A DNA stretch of 64,000 nt from Lachnospiraceae bacterium (GTDB lineage: Bacteria > Bacillota > Clostridia > Lachnospirales > Lachnospiraceae), in assembly GCA_016287675.1 (NCBI GenBank), contig JAEFAR010000002.1:1-64000 (forward strand), given 5' to 3'. The position numbers and the translations under genes are program-made. Of the stretch, positions 26,277 through 35,925 are shown piece by piece; positions within the stretch are counted from its first letter, which is position 1; each line of letters begins with the position of its first letter. Under the pieces are notes generated by a model. That model was not told the origin of the DNA, made no database searches, and worked only from the letters and a program-made list of their open reading frames with translations.

Positions 26277-26341
26277 AAAAAGGATCCCAAAGACTCCCTT
26301 AAGGGAGAATGAATTGTTGACACGAAAGGCTTGCACATTAT

Positions 26342-28381
26342 ATGAAAAAAAACGACATATTTATAGGTATTTACATATTGTGTGCGATCCTGTTCCTCAT
26401 CGTGCCTCTGCCGACGGGGTTACTTGACCTGCTGATGGCATTCAACATCGGCATTGCCTTTGTTATCCTGTTTACGGCACTTTTTTCCACAGATGTACTG
26501 CAAATGTCATCTTTCCCCACATTGCTGCTGTTCACGACACTTTTCCGTATCTCCCTGAACGTTTCTTCCACCAGAAACATCCTTTCCAAGGGTTATGCGG
26601 GAGAAGTGGTAAATGCCTTCGGACAGTTCGTGGGAGGCGGAAATATAGTTATCGGAGCAATTGTATTCATCATTCTGATCATCGTTCAGTTCATGGTCAT
26701 CAACAAAGGTTCCGAAAGAGTTGCGGAAGTATCCGCAAGATTTACTCTTGATGCAATGCCCGGTAAACAGATGGCCATAGACGCCGACCTGAATACGGGA
26801 GCGATAACGGATAAAGAGGCTCAGGCAAGAAGAAAGAAGATCCAGGATGAATCAAGTTTCTTCGGCGCGATGGACGGTGCCACAAAGTACGTAAAAGGAG
26901 ACGCCACCGCAGGCTTACTGATCACTCTGATCAATATGGTGGGAGGTCTTGTTACGGGAATGCTCTTCCTTAACATGGATGCCACTGCAGCGCTTAATAA
27001 CTATGCATTGCTGACAATAGGTGACGGTCTGGTTTCCCAGATCCCTTCCCTCATAATTTCACTTTCAACAGGTATCGTGGTAACCAAGGTCTCATCCGAG
27101 ACCGAAACGGGCGATCTTCTGGTGGGACAGCTGTTTTCGATACCTAAGGTGCTTTACATCGTAGGCGGTGCAATGATCGTTCTGGGACTTTTCACAAAGC
27201 TTCCCACACTGGTCTTTGTCATATACGGAGTTGCCTTCGTGATCACAGCAAGATCCATTCAGAGCAAGATCGAGGTCTCGAAGGTGGAGAACGAGGTTTC
27301 GGAAGTCGAAACAAGTGCGGAAGAGATCAGAAAGCCGGAAAATGTTGTCCAGCTGCTTAATGTTGACTCCATCGAGCTTGAATTCGGTTACGGTATCATT
27401 CCCCTTGCGGATGCAAATCAGGGCGGAGATCTTCTGGACCGCGTTGTCCTTATCCGACGTCAGATCGCTCTGGAATACGGCTGTGTTGTTCCCACCATAC
27501 GTATGCGAGATAACATCCAGCTGAATCCCAACCAGTACATCATAAAGATCAAAGGCATACAGGTATCGGACGGAGAGATACTGTTCGATCACTATATGGC
27601 CATGAATCCCGGCTACGTGGAAGAAGAGATCACAGGCATACCCACTTTCGAACCTTCCTTCCATCTTCCCGCCATCTGGATCACGGAAAGCCAGAGAGAA
27701 AGAGCGGAATCCTTCGGCTACACGGTTGTGGATCCTCCTTCCATCATTGCGACACATCTTACGGAAGTTATCAAGCAGCATCTTGATGAACTTCTTACAA
27801 GACAGGATGTACAGAATCTGGTCAACAACCTTCAGGAAAACAATGCCACGGTTGTTACGGAACTCATTCCCAAGCTCATGGGCATCGGCGAAGTTCAGAA
27901 AGTACTTCAGAACCTGCTCAGAGAGGGGATCTCCATACGAGACCTTGTTACGATCTTTGAAACGCTGGCCGATTATGCGGCAACCACAAGGGATACGGAT
28001 GTACTCACCGAATACGTGCGTCAGAGCCCCAGCATAAAGCGTTTCATTTCATCAAAGTACTTCCCGGCCAACACTCAGACCAATGTGGTCACTCTTGATC
28101 CCAAGATCGAGCAGGAGATCATGAATTCCGTCAAACAGACGGAACAGGGATCCTACATTGCCATCGATCCGGAAAAGAACCAGAGGATCATGAAGTCGGT
28201 CAAGGATGAGGTGGAAAAGCTGGAGAACCTCGGCGGAAATCCTATCATCATAACATCGCCGATAGTACGTATGTATTTTAAGAGGATGACAAAGGATTAC
28301 TTTAATGACCTGATAGTGATCTCTTACAATGAGATCGAATCAAATGTGGAAATACAATCTGTAGGGATGGTGACGATCTGA
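26342..28381 (+). CDS. flhA: Flagellar export gate protein FlhA
   Basis: Largest gate subunit, which docks chaperone-substrate complexes. The 679 residues have eight transmembrane helices in the first half, the FHIPEP-type loop with VSARFTLDAMPGKQMAIDADLNTG, and the C-terminal cytoplasmic domain (about 350-679). The 65-base gap upstream holds a perfect palindrome CTCCCTTAAGGGAG (26294-26307). GAAAGG is the nearest ribosome site and is rather distant (12 bases). Confidence 0.97.
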   Translation: MKKNDIFIGIYILCAILFLIVPLPTGLLDLLMAFNIGIAFVILFTALFSTDVLQMSSFPTLLLFTTLFRISLNVSSTRNILSKGYAGEVVNAFGQFVGGGNIVIGAIVFIILIIVQFMVINKGSERVAEVSARFTLDAMPGKQMAIDADLNTGAITDKEAQARRKKIQDESSFFGAMDGATKYVKGDATAGLLITLINMVGGLVTGMLFLNMDATAALNNYALLTIGDGLVSQIPSLIISLSTGIVVTKVSSETETGDLLVGQLFSIPKVLYIVGGAMIVLGLFTKLPTLVFVIYGVAFVITARSIQSKIEVSKVENEVSEVETSAEEIRKPENVVQLLNVDSIELEFGYGIIPLADANQGGDLLDRVVLIRRQIALEYGCVVPTIRMRDNIQLNPNQYIIKIKGIQVSDGEILFDHYMAMNPGYVEEEITGIPTFEPSFHLPAIWITESQRERAESFGYTVVDPPSIIATHLTEVIKQHLDELLTRQDVQNLVNNLQENNATVVTELIPKLMGIGEVQKVLQNLLREGISIRDLVTIFETLADYAATTRDTDVLTEYVRQSPSIKRFISSKYFPANTQTNVVTLDPKIEQEIMNSVKQTEQGSYIAIDPEKNQRIMKSVKDEVEKLENLGGNPIIITSPIVRMYFKRMTKDYFNDLIVISYNEIESNVEIQSVGMVTI

Positions 28382-28382
28382 T

Positions 28383-29600
28383 ATGCTTATAAAAAAATAT
28401 GAAGCGCCTACCGAGCAGGAAGCTTTGGAAAAAGCCAAAGCCGAGCTGGGGAAGGACGTTATAATCACACATATTACGCGGATCAAACCCAAGGGGATCT
28501 TTAAGCTTTTTAAACAGTCCGTGGTGGAAGTGACGGCCTCCGTCGAAACCGAAACCGACTATCAGAAAAAGCAGTTTAATTCCGCTCCGAAGTCCAACGT
28601 GAATGCCTATGCAAAGAATGCGGCGGATTTCACCAAGGCAAGCAAGCCGGTCAATTTCGAAGCCGTGATCGCAAAGGAAGATGAAAAGACTTTCCCTATA
28701 GAACAGGTCCTTGATAATATTCAAAACATGCTTGAAAAACAGAAAAAGGAAACACCGACAGTGGAACAAACTACAAGAGTAGAGCCTGAAGAAAAGCCGG
28801 ACAGCCCTTCCATGACCTGCATTAAGATGATATACAACAAACTCCTTTCAAATGAGGTCGAAGAGGTCTACGCCAACAAATTGATCGCCGAGATCGAAAG
28901 CGTCATAAAGCCGGACTCCGATGTAAAAACGGTTCTTTCAAACATTTATCAGAAACTGGTCCTTAAACTGGGTCAGACCCAGACCATAAAGATCACCGAC
29001 GGTAAAACGAGATTCATCTTTTTTATAGGGCCTACAGGTGTAGGAAAGACCACCACCATAGCAAAGCTTGCATCCAGCCTGAAGCTGGGGCTTAAAGCGA
29101 AAGTAGCTCTTTTCACAGCCGACACCTACAGGCTGGCAGCCATCGATCAGCTCAGAAGCTATGCTTCGATCCTGAACATTCCTTTAAAAGTCATCTATTC
29201 CGATGCCGAGATGAAGGAAGCCATGGAAGATTTTTCCGGATACGATGCCGTTTTGATCGATACGGCTGGACGTACCCTTAAGAACAAAGAGCAGAGAGAT
29301 GACATCGAGAAACTGATATTCTCGGTTCCGGAAGAAAAGAGAGATGTTTATCTTGTTCTTTCCGCCACCACGAAATACAAAGATCTGGTTACCATTACCG
29401 AAGGCTATTCCGAGATCTCAAATTACAGTCTGATCTTTACAAAGCTTGACGAGACAGACTGCATCGGAAACATATTAAATGTCAAGATGCTGACGGATGC
29501 GCCCCTTTCCTACACGACAAACGGACAGAATGTTCCGGATGACATCAGCAGGATCAATCCTCAAAGTATTGCCAAGCAATTACTGGGAGGTGTTGAATAA
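28383..29600 (+). CDS. flhF: Flagellar SRP-like GTPase FlhF
   Basis: SRP-family GTPase that sets flagellar site and number together with FlhG. The N-terminal B domain begins MLIKKYEAPTEQEALEKAKAELGKDVII. A variable Lys/Glu-rich part follows, and the NG domain has the P-loop GPTGVGKTT (216-224), the DTYRLAAIDQL motif, DTAGR and TKLDET. The 405 residues are normal. The last base of its stop is the first base of the flhG start. Confidence 0.97.
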   Translation: MLIKKYEAPTEQEALEKAKAELGKDVIITHITRIKPKGIFKLFKQSVVEVTASVETETDYQKKQFNSAPKSNVNAYAKNAADFTKASKPVNFEAVIAKEDEKTFPIEQVLDNIQNMLEKQKKETPTVEQTTRVEPEEKPDSPSMTCIKMIYNKLLSNEVEEVYANKLIAEIESVIKPDSDVKTVLSNIYQKLVLKLGQTQTIKITDGKTRFIFFIGPTGVGKTTTIAKLASSLKLGLKAKVALFTADTYRLAAIDQLRSYASILNIPLKVIYSDAEMKEAMEDFSGYDAVLIDTAGRTLKNKEQRDDIEKLIFSVPEEKRDVYLVLSATTKYKDLVTITEGYSEISNYSLIFTKLDETDCIGNILNVKMLTDAPLSYTTNGQNVPDDISRINPQSIAKQLLGGVE

Positions 29601-30493
29601 TGGATCAGGCTACAGTATTAAGACAAATGGTCTCGGCCAACATCGAGAAGCCATCCGCTCGCGTCATCACCGTTACCAGCGGTAAAGGCGGTGTGGGAAA
29701 ATCCAGTATTTCCTTAAATCTTGCCATCAGTATCAGCAGGATGGGAAAAAGAGTCGTACTCCTTGATGCGGACTTCGGTCTTGCAAACATAGAGGTCATG
29801 CTGGGAGTGAGACCCAAGGCAAACCTTGCGGACCTCATGTTCAGGGGCAAGGATCTCAAAGACATCATTATGGACGGTCCCGAGGGCATCAAGTTCATTT
29901 CCGGCGGTTCAGGCATACAGGAACTGGCCCGTATGAACAAAGAGCAGTGCATCTACCTTACAAAAAAACTTGTGGAGCTGGATGAACTTGCGGACGTGAT
30001 AATCATAGACACAGGGGCCGGGATCTCCGACAGTGTTCTGGAATTTGTGGCATCATCAAACGAAGTACTTTTGATCGCCACTCCCGAACCGACATCCATC
30101 ACGGATGCCTATGCTTTGCTGAAAGCTCTTAACCGTAAATCCGAGTTTTCAAAGAGCAGTACGACGATAAAAATGATCGCCAATCGAGTAAGGAATGAAG
30201 ATGAAGGAAGAAATGTTCTTTATGAGAACATGAAGAACGTTGTTGACAGATTTCTCAACATTTCTTTGGAGTTTTTAGGGTCTATCCCCCAGGATGACCA
30301 GGTGTCCAGAGCAGTAATGAAGCAGACGCCCGTTACCATCTGCGCACCGAATTGCGGGGCATCCAGGGCAATTGAAGATATGGCAAAGGTACTTTTAAGC
30401 GACGGTGAGGAGAAAGAAACCGTACCGGAAGAAAGAGGGATCACTTTACTTTTCTCCAATTTAATAAGAAACAAATTCAAAAAGAAACAATAG
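29600..30493 (+). CDS. flhG: MinD-like ATPase FlhG
   Basis: ParA/MinD-type ATPase controlling flagellar number and C-ring assembly. The deviant Walker A is SGKGGVGKSS (27-36), followed by VVLLDADFGLANIEVMLG and DVIIIDTGAG. FlhG-type N-terminal residues include DQATVLRQMV, related to the DQAxxLR motif that stimulates FlhF. The 297 residues end in a Lys-rich, amphipathic C-terminal helix (LLFSNLIRNKFKKKQ), probably the membrane anchor. Confidence 0.96.
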   Translation: MDQATVLRQMVSANIEKPSARVITVTSGKGGVGKSSISLNLAISISRMGKRVVLLDADFGLANIEVMLGVRPKANLADLMFRGKDLKDIIMDGPEGIKFISGGSGIQELARMNKEQCIYLTKKLVELDELADVIIIDTGAGISDSVLEFVASSNEVLLIATPEPTSITDAYALLKALNRKSEFSKSSTTIKMIANRVRNEDEGRNVLYENMKNVVDRFLNISLEFLGSIPQDDQVSRAVMKQTPVTICAPNCGASRAIEDMAKVLLSDGEEKETVPEERGITLLFSNLIRNKFKKKQ

Positions 30494-30524
30494 GGGACGA
30501 ATTTGTTTTTGATGGGAGGTTTAA

Positions 30525-31280
30525 ATGCCTAAAACTGTTTTCGAGATCGGAAACAAGATCACACTTCAGCTTATCAAACGGGGCAACATTTTCTCCACAA
30601 AGCCCATTGATAAGACTACGTACTCCAGCACTCTTTTGCATGTGAATTCCGAAAGAGAGCTCACGATTAGTGTGCCGATTTACAGCAATATGCTGCTCTC
30701 CATGAGTACGAACGACATTTATTTTATAAGGTTTTATACAAGAAACGGACTTTATCAGTCCAAATGTGTTGTGGGACACAGAGGGACCGAGGGACACATA
30801 GCCACGGTGACCGTGAAACTGATCTCCAATCTGGAAAGGCACCAGAGACGCGAGTACTACCGTCTTGAATGCCGTGCAAAGCTGGCCTGGACAAAGGTTA
30901 ACGAGTATCAGGAGAAGCTCTACCTTGATCTTAAAAATGCCGCCACGGAAGGTCGCAAGAGGATCATCAAAGAACAGATCAAGATGGAAGAGATCACCTT
31001 TAATAATAATTTGATGATGGACATCAGCGGTGGCGGGATGAGGTTCAATTCCTCCATACTTCTGGAAAAGGACGATTCCCTGATCCTGGTCCCCGATATA
31101 GCCGAGATCAGCTCCGATATCCCTTACCTCATGGGGAAAGTTGTGCTTGTAAGGCAGTTGCAGAACAAGAACAACGGCTATGAAAACAAAATTAAATTTA
31201 TAAACATTTCAAATGAAGAACGTGAAAAAATTATAACTTACATTTTCGCTGTAGAAAGGGAGAAGATGCGTACAGATTAG
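30525..31280 (+). CDS. PilZ-domain c-di-GMP-binding protein (YpfB/YcgR-like)
   Basis: Flagellar brake-type receptor of 251 residues. The N-terminal YcgR-like beta domain covers about 1-100. The PilZ domain follows with the ligand-binding arginine motif RREYYR (108-113) and DISGGG (166-171). Both signatures needed for c-di-GMP binding are intact. It is placed between flhG and cheB, so c-di-GMP probably slows or stops motors or affects chemotaxis here. The insert between the motifs (about 125-160) is Lys/Glu-rich. Confidence 0.92.
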   Translation: MPKTVFEIGNKITLQLIKRGNIFSTKPIDKTTYSSTLLHVNSERELTISVPIYSNMLLSMSTNDIYFIRFYTRNGLYQSKCVVGHRGTEGHIATVTVKLISNLERHQRREYYRLECRAKLAWTKVNEYQEKLYLDLKNAATEGRKRIIKEQIKMEEITFNNNLMMDISGGGMRFNSSILLEKDDSLILVPDIAEISSDIPYLMGKVVLVRQLQNKNNGYENKIKFINISNEEREKIITYIFAVEREKMRTD

Positions 31281-31326
31281 TAACTGTGCGCTCTTCAAGG
31301 ATTCTGAGGACCGGTGAGAGCAGAGT

Positions 31327-32523
31327 ATGGATAAAAAGAGAATACTGATAGTTGATGACTCTGCACTCATGAGAAGGATGGAATCTGATATAATTAATTC
31401 CGACAACAGGTTTAGCGTAGTCGGAACTTGCACCAACGGCCTCGATACTTACGACAGAGTCATTAAAGCACCAAATGAATACGACCTGATACTTTGCGAC
31501 ATCAACCTTCCCAAGATGACGGGGCTGGAATTACTTGCAGCTCTCGGTAAAGAGAAGATCAGCATAAAGGTCATTATAGTAAGTGCCCTGACTTCCATGG
31601 ACAGTAAAGAGACTATTCAGGCACTTCAGCTGGGAGCTTTCGATTGTATCAAGAAACCGGAAAGCTTTGCTGAAGTAATGGGTGAATCTTTTAAGAACAC
31701 CGTTCTTGAAAAGGTCGCTCTTGCACTGAAGGAAGACAGCGGATCGATACATGAGCATGGGGCGGAAGATACTGCAACGGCTCAAAGAGTCACAGAACGT
31801 GATCTTCGTTACGAACGCCGCACCGAAACTCATGCAGGGACATCCCACATAGTTTCCCCCATGAATCCGAGAGAGATCCTTGCCAACATTACGGCAACCA
31901 AACGACCTCACAGGAGCATGCCGGTAACTTCCAAAAAGCTGGTACTCATTGCATCTTCCACAGGCGGACCTAAAGCACTACAGGAAGTGATTCCTTTCCT
32001 GCCGAAAAACATTAACGCACCCGTTCTGATAGTTCAGCATATGGCTGAAGGCTTCACCGGATCCCTTGCTCAAAGACTGGATCAGGAAAGCCAGATACAT
32101 GTTGTCGAAGCGGCGAACGGTGAAAGGATCGCAAAGGGAATTGTCTACATTGCAAAAGGCGGATCTCAGATGAGACTGAAGAAGAGCGGTTCGGATTACA
32201 TCATCGAACTGAACGCTCAGGAACCTGCGAGAAATGCATTGAAGCCTTGTGCCGACATCCTTTTCGAATCTATTGCGGGTATGGACTTTGACGACATTAT
32301 ATGCTGCGTTATGACAGGAATGGGCGGCGATGGCACGATGGGCATAAATGCTTTGGCCGAAAAAAACAATATCTACGTAATTGCTCAGGACGAACCCACT
32401 TCAACGGTTTACGGAATGCCGAAGGTAGCTTACGAATCAGGCCTTACGGACGTTGTTAAACCGCTTGGACAACTTGCACAGGAAATTATTAAAAGTACGG
32501 GGGTACAAGATCATGGATGTTAG
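31327..32523 (+). CDS. cheB: Chemotaxis protein-glutamate methylesterase CheB
   Basis: Demethylates and deamidates chemoreceptors. The receiver domain (1-125) has the phospho-acceptor Asp58 in LILCDINLP. A linker leads to the esterase domain (about 200-398) with the Ser/His/Asp triad blocks LIASSTGGPKAL, VQHMAEGFT and MTGMGGDG. The 398 residues are somewhat longer than in enterics owing to the linker. The stop lies 11 bases into cheA. No cheR is in the window. Confidence 0.97.
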   Translation: MDKKRILIVDDSALMRRMESDIINSDNRFSVVGTCTNGLDTYDRVIKAPNEYDLILCDINLPKMTGLELLAALGKEKISIKVIIVSALTSMDSKETIQALQLGAFDCIKKPESFAEVMGESFKNTVLEKVALALKEDSGSIHEHGAEDTATAQRVTERDLRYERRTETHAGTSHIVSPMNPREILANITATKRPHRSMPVTSKKLVLIASSTGGPKALQEVIPFLPKNINAPVLIVQHMAEGFTGSLAQRLDQESQIHVVEAANGERIAKGIVYIAKGGSQMRLKKSGSDYIIELNAQEPARNALKPCADILFESIAGMDFDDIICCVMTGMGGDGTMGINALAEKNNIYVIAQDEPTSTVYGMPKVAYESGLTDVVKPLGQLAQEIIKSTGVQDHGC

Positions 32524-34633
32524 TCAATATCTCGAAATCTTTATCGACGAAACGAAGGAACACCTTCAAAGCCTGAACGAGCAATTGCTTGTTCTGGAAA
32601 AAGAGCCCGAAAATGCGGACACTATCAATGAGATATTCCGCGCGGCTCACTCTCTTAAAGGTATGGCCGGAACCATGGGTTACAAGACCATGCAGGAACT
32701 TACACACAAATGGGAAGACGTTTTCTCAGAGGTGAGAAACGGCAAGATGAAGGTCACTCCCGATCTTGTGGATGTTCTTTTTAAGGGACTTGATAAACTT
32801 GAAAACATTCTCGACAACATTATCAATGCCGGAAATGAAGGTGATGATAAGTGTGAAGAGATCATCGGTCAGCTGATCGCATTCGTTCAGAACGGCGGTT
32901 CAGGTGCGGCTGCAGCTCCTGCGGCAGCTCCCAAGAAGAAGGCTGCAAAGGCATCTGCCGAAGTTGCGGTTGCTACAGAAACAAAAGCCGAAAGCGGAGA
33001 TGCTTCAAAGGAGAAATTCAGGCAGTTTAAATATGCCGATTTTGAGCAGCATGCCATCACTAAGGCCATTGATGAAGGCACAAATGCATTCGGCATCACC
33101 GTTTACATTCAGGAAAGCTGTCTTCTTAAGGCTGCCAGAGCATTCATGGTCTTCAAGAAACTTGAAGAACTTGGTACAATAGCAAAATCAGAACCTGCGG
33201 TTCAGGATATAGAAGATGAGAAGTTTGACCTTGACTTCTCCATGGTATTCCTTACAAAGGAAAGTGCAGCAAAGGTCAAGGAAGCCATCATGAACGTTTC
33301 CGAAGTTGAAACCGCTCTTGTGGCACCTCTTTCAAAGGAATCTGTCGAAGCAGCTACCGTTAAGGATGAGAACGCTCCTTCGGAAGCAGCGGCTCAGACA
33401 GCGGCAGCTACAGAGACAAAACCTGCGGCAGCTCAGGCCACTGCGGCAGCTTCTTCCGGAAAGCCTGTTGTAAACAGATCCGTTCGTGTAGATATCGAAA
33501 AGCTGGATGATCTTATGAATCTGGTTTCCGAGCTCATTATCGCAAAGAACGGTCTTGTTTCCCTGAACGCTCAGCAGGATGAAGCAAATCATACCGCAGG
33601 AAATGCAATGGGACCTCAGATCGAGTACCTGGAGAGGATCACCACAAACCTTCACCAGTCTGTAATGAAGGTTCGAATGGTTCCTTTGGAGAGCGTATTT
33701 AACCGCTTCCCTCGTATGATCAGAGATGTCAGCAAGTCCTTGAATAAGAAGATCAATCTCGTTATCAGCGGTGAAGAGACAGAACTTGACCGTACAGTCA
33801 TCGATGAGATCGGCGATCCTCTTACACATCTCCTTCGTAATGCGGCTGACCACGGTATCGAAACCGCAGAAGAGAGAGCCAAGACAAACAAGCCTGAAGT
33901 CGGAACCATTAACCTTAACGCTTACCAGGAAGGTAACAACGTAGTTATCGAGGTTAAGGATGACGGTAAGGGAATCGACGTTGAAAAGGTAAAGAAAAAG
34001 GCTATCGACAAGGGAACCATCACCAAGGAGCAGGCAGATGTCATGACGGACAAGGAGATCATCGACCTCCTGTTCAGACCCAGCTTCTCAACAGCCGAGA
34101 AGGTTTCCGAACTTTCCGGACGTGGTGTTGGACTTGACGTTGTTAAGACAAACATTGAAAAGCTCGGCGGTGACGTTGAGGTTCGTACTGTTCTCGGTGG
34201 CGGAAGTAACTTCATCGTAAGACTTCCTCTTACACTTGCGATCATTCAGTCCCTCATGGTGGAGATCGGAAACGAAAAGTACGCTATTCCTCTCGGAAGC
34301 ATCCAGACTATCGAAGATATTCCCGTATCTGATCTTAAGTATGTTCAGTCCAAGGAAGTTATTCATCTTCGCGGTTCCGTTATTCCCATCATCCGTCTCA
34401 ACCAGATCCTGGACATCGAGTCCACAAAGGGCGAGGACGAAAACCTTACGGTCGTTATCGTATCCAAGGGCGAAAAGCTTGCAGGTTTCGTTGTTGACAA
34501 TCTTATCGGTCAGCAGGAGATCGTTATCAAGTCTATCGGCAAGTACATTGACAGCCCGAAGATGATCAGCGGTGCAACGATCCTCGGCGACGGCGAAGTT
34601 GCATTGATTCTCGATGTTAATACATTGGTTTAA
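32513..34633 (+). CDS. cheA: Chemotaxis histidine kinase CheA
   Basis: Central kinase of chemotaxis, 706 residues from ATG 32513, which lies behind GGGGG and gives MDVSQYLEIFIDET. The Hpt domain has phospho-His46 (FRAAHSLKGMAGTMGY). An Ala/Lys-rich linker, the CheY/CheB-binding P2 domain (about 175-285) and another Ala-rich linker follow. Then come the dimerisation helices (about 330-395), the ATPase domain with HLLRNAADHGIE and GRGVGLDVVK, and the CheW-like P5 domain (about 580-706). All kinase motifs are intact. Confidence 0.98.
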   Translation: MDVSQYLEIFIDETKEHLQSLNEQLLVLEKEPENADTINEIFRAAHSLKGMAGTMGYKTMQELTHKWEDVFSEVRNGKMKVTPDLVDVLFKGLDKLENILDNIINAGNEGDDKCEEIIGQLIAFVQNGGSGAAAAPAAAPKKKAAKASAEVAVATETKAESGDASKEKFRQFKYADFEQHAITKAIDEGTNAFGITVYIQESCLLKAARAFMVFKKLEELGTIAKSEPAVQDIEDEKFDLDFSMVFLTKESAAKVKEAIMNVSEVETALVAPLSKESVEAATVKDENAPSEAAAQTAAATETKPAAAQATAAASSGKPVVNRSVRVDIEKLDDLMNLVSELIIAKNGLVSLNAQQDEANHTAGNAMGPQIEYLERITTNLHQSVMKVRMVPLESVFNRFPRMIRDVSKSLNKKINLVISGEETELDRTVIDEIGDPLTHLLRNAADHGIETAEERAKTNKPEVGTINLNAYQEGNNVVIEVKDDGKGIDVEKVKKKAIDKGTITKEQADVMTDKEIIDLLFRPSFSTAEKVSELSGRGVGLDVVKTNIEKLGGDVEVRTVLGGGSNFIVRLPLTLAIIQSLMVEIGNEKYAIPLGSIQTIEDIPVSDLKYVQSKEVIHLRGSVIPIIRLNQILDIESTKGEDENLTVVIVSKGEKLAGFVVDNLIGQQEIVIKSIGKYIDSPKMISGATILGDGEVALILDVNTLV

Positions 34634-34646
34634 GGAGGGATGAGTC

Positions 34647-35123
34647 ATGGCAGAAGCAGTAAAAGCAGCAGCAAACAACGTGGAATCCAAACAATATATT
34701 GTTGTTGTTCTCGGAAGTGAGCATTACGGCGTTGACATCAATTACATCGATAACATCGTCAGAATGCAATCTATTACAAGAGTACCTAAGACTCAGACTT
34801 ACTTTGAGGGAGTGATCAACTTAAGAGGTGAAGTTATTCCCGTAATGAGTCTCAGAAAGCGTTTCGGTCTTGAAGCCGACGAGATCACAGGCAAGACAAG
34901 GATCCTCATCCTTAAGCCTGAAGCACAGGGATCCATCGGTATCATTGTCGATTCCGTCAAGGAAGTTCTTACACTTTCCAACGATTCCATCGACAAGCCC
35001 AGCGCAAAGGGTGCCGACGATGATAAGACCAATTTCCTTACAGGTGTCGGCAAAAATGGGGACGAGCTTGTTTCCATCCTCAACATCATGGAAGTTATCC
35101 AGGATAAAGAGGAAGACGAATAA
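34647..35123 (+). CDS. cheW: Chemotaxis coupling protein CheW
   Basis: Adaptor linking receptors to CheA. The 158 residues form a single CheW domain with the conserved RMQSITRVPKTQTYFEGVINLRGEVIPVM region. The N-terminus is Ala-rich and the C-terminus acidic. It is 13 bases after cheA behind AAGGAGG. An unusually long, structured gap follows before cheC. Confidence 0.97.
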   Translation: MAEAVKAAANNVESKQYIVVVLGSEHYGVDINYIDNIVRMQSITRVPKTQTYFEGVINLRGEVIPVMSLRKRFGLEADEITGKTRILILKPEAQGSIGIIVDSVKEVLTLSNDSIDKPSAKGADDDKTNFLTGVGKNGDELVSILNIMEVIQDKEEDE

Positions 35124-35135
35124 AATCGAATCATT

Positions 35136-35207
35136 GGGACATGATTTAAAAGCATATGGTAAAGCGGATCTTTGGTCCGCTTTACCGCTTGCTTGTAAGG
35201 ATGTCCC
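35136..35207 (+). ncRNA. Structured RNA element between cheW and cheC
   Basis: An 11-bp perfect stem GGTAAAGCGGA/TCCGCTTTACC (35158-35168 with 35176-35186, 7-base loop) is nested in an outer stem GGGACAT/ATGTCCC (35136-35142 with 35201-35207). AAGC/GCTT lie between them. No T-run follows, so it is not a plain terminator. In a locus where most gaps are under 40 bases, this 169-base gap stands out. It may be an mRNA processing or stability element, or a regulatory RNA. Confidence 0.5.
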
Positions 35208-35292
35208 TTGGGGTGCATAAGGTCTCACATTGTAAGAGGCCCTATTGTTGTATTTAAGAGGAAATTTGAGGTTTTTTTCTACGGAGGATATT

Positions 35293-35907
35293 ATGGCGGA
35301 AGAACAAATGCTCAGTGACATGCAATTTGACGTATTAAGGGAAATAGGCAATATAGGTTCCGGCCATGCGGCAACGGCACTTGCAAAGATGCTTGATATG
35401 AAGATCGACATCAAGGTTCCGCAAGCCGTTGTTTGTGATTTTAACTATCTGGTTCAGATGGTGGGAGGCGAAGAAAAGCTGGTTATCGGAATCTTGCTTC
35501 AGCTTTCCGACGATGTGGAAGGAATGATGATGTTCATCATGGATCTTCCGTCAACTTATGTATTGCTGAGAAAGCTCATGTTCAGCGATCTTAAGGATGA
35601 AGAGTATTTAAACGATATGCACATGTCAGCGTTGCAGGAGATCGGTAACATCATTACCGGAGCCTACCTGTCATCGCTTTCGGATCTTACTAAATTGAAA
35701 ATTAACGCCAGCGTTCCTTACCTTTCTATCGATATGGCAGCTGCGATTCTTTCTGTACCTGCCATTGAGTTTGGTAAGCTTGGTGATAAGGCCGTAATGA
35801 TCGAAACGGAATTCGACCTGGATGAGACACAGGAACTCAACGGGTACTTCCTTTTGATCCCGACCATGGATTCCTATTCAAAGATTATGACGTCCTTAGG
35901 CTTGTAA
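35293..35907 (+). CDS. cheC: CheY-P phosphatase CheC
   Basis: Phosphatase and CheD partner, 204 residues from ATG 35293 behind ACGGAGG; an upstream in-frame TTG start is less likely. Both E..N signatures are present: REIGNIGSGHAATAL and QEIGNIITGAYLSSL. The duplicated alpha-beta pattern fits CheC and not the shorter CheX. cheD follows after 18 bases. Confidence 0.96.
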   Translation: MAEEQMLSDMQFDVLREIGNIGSGHAATALAKMLDMKIDIKVPQAVVCDFNYLVQMVGGEEKLVIGILLQLSDDVEGMMMFIMDLPSTYVLLRKLMFSDLKDEEYLNDMHMSALQEIGNIITGAYLSSLSDLTKLKINASVPYLSIDMAAAILSVPAIEFGKLGDKAVMIETEFDLDETQELNGYFLLIPTMDSYSKIMTSLGL

Positions 35908-35925
35908 TATAGAGATGGAGCGCGT

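Noticed and set aside
26294-26307. CTCCCTTAAGGGAG palindrome as terminator before flhA
   Set aside because: No loop and no T-run; flhA clearly continues the operon. It may be a restriction-like palindrome by chance.
25509-26336. Minus-strand open frame of 275 codons over flhB
   Set aside because: Shadow of flhB with His/Phe-rich unlikely composition, no ribosome site.
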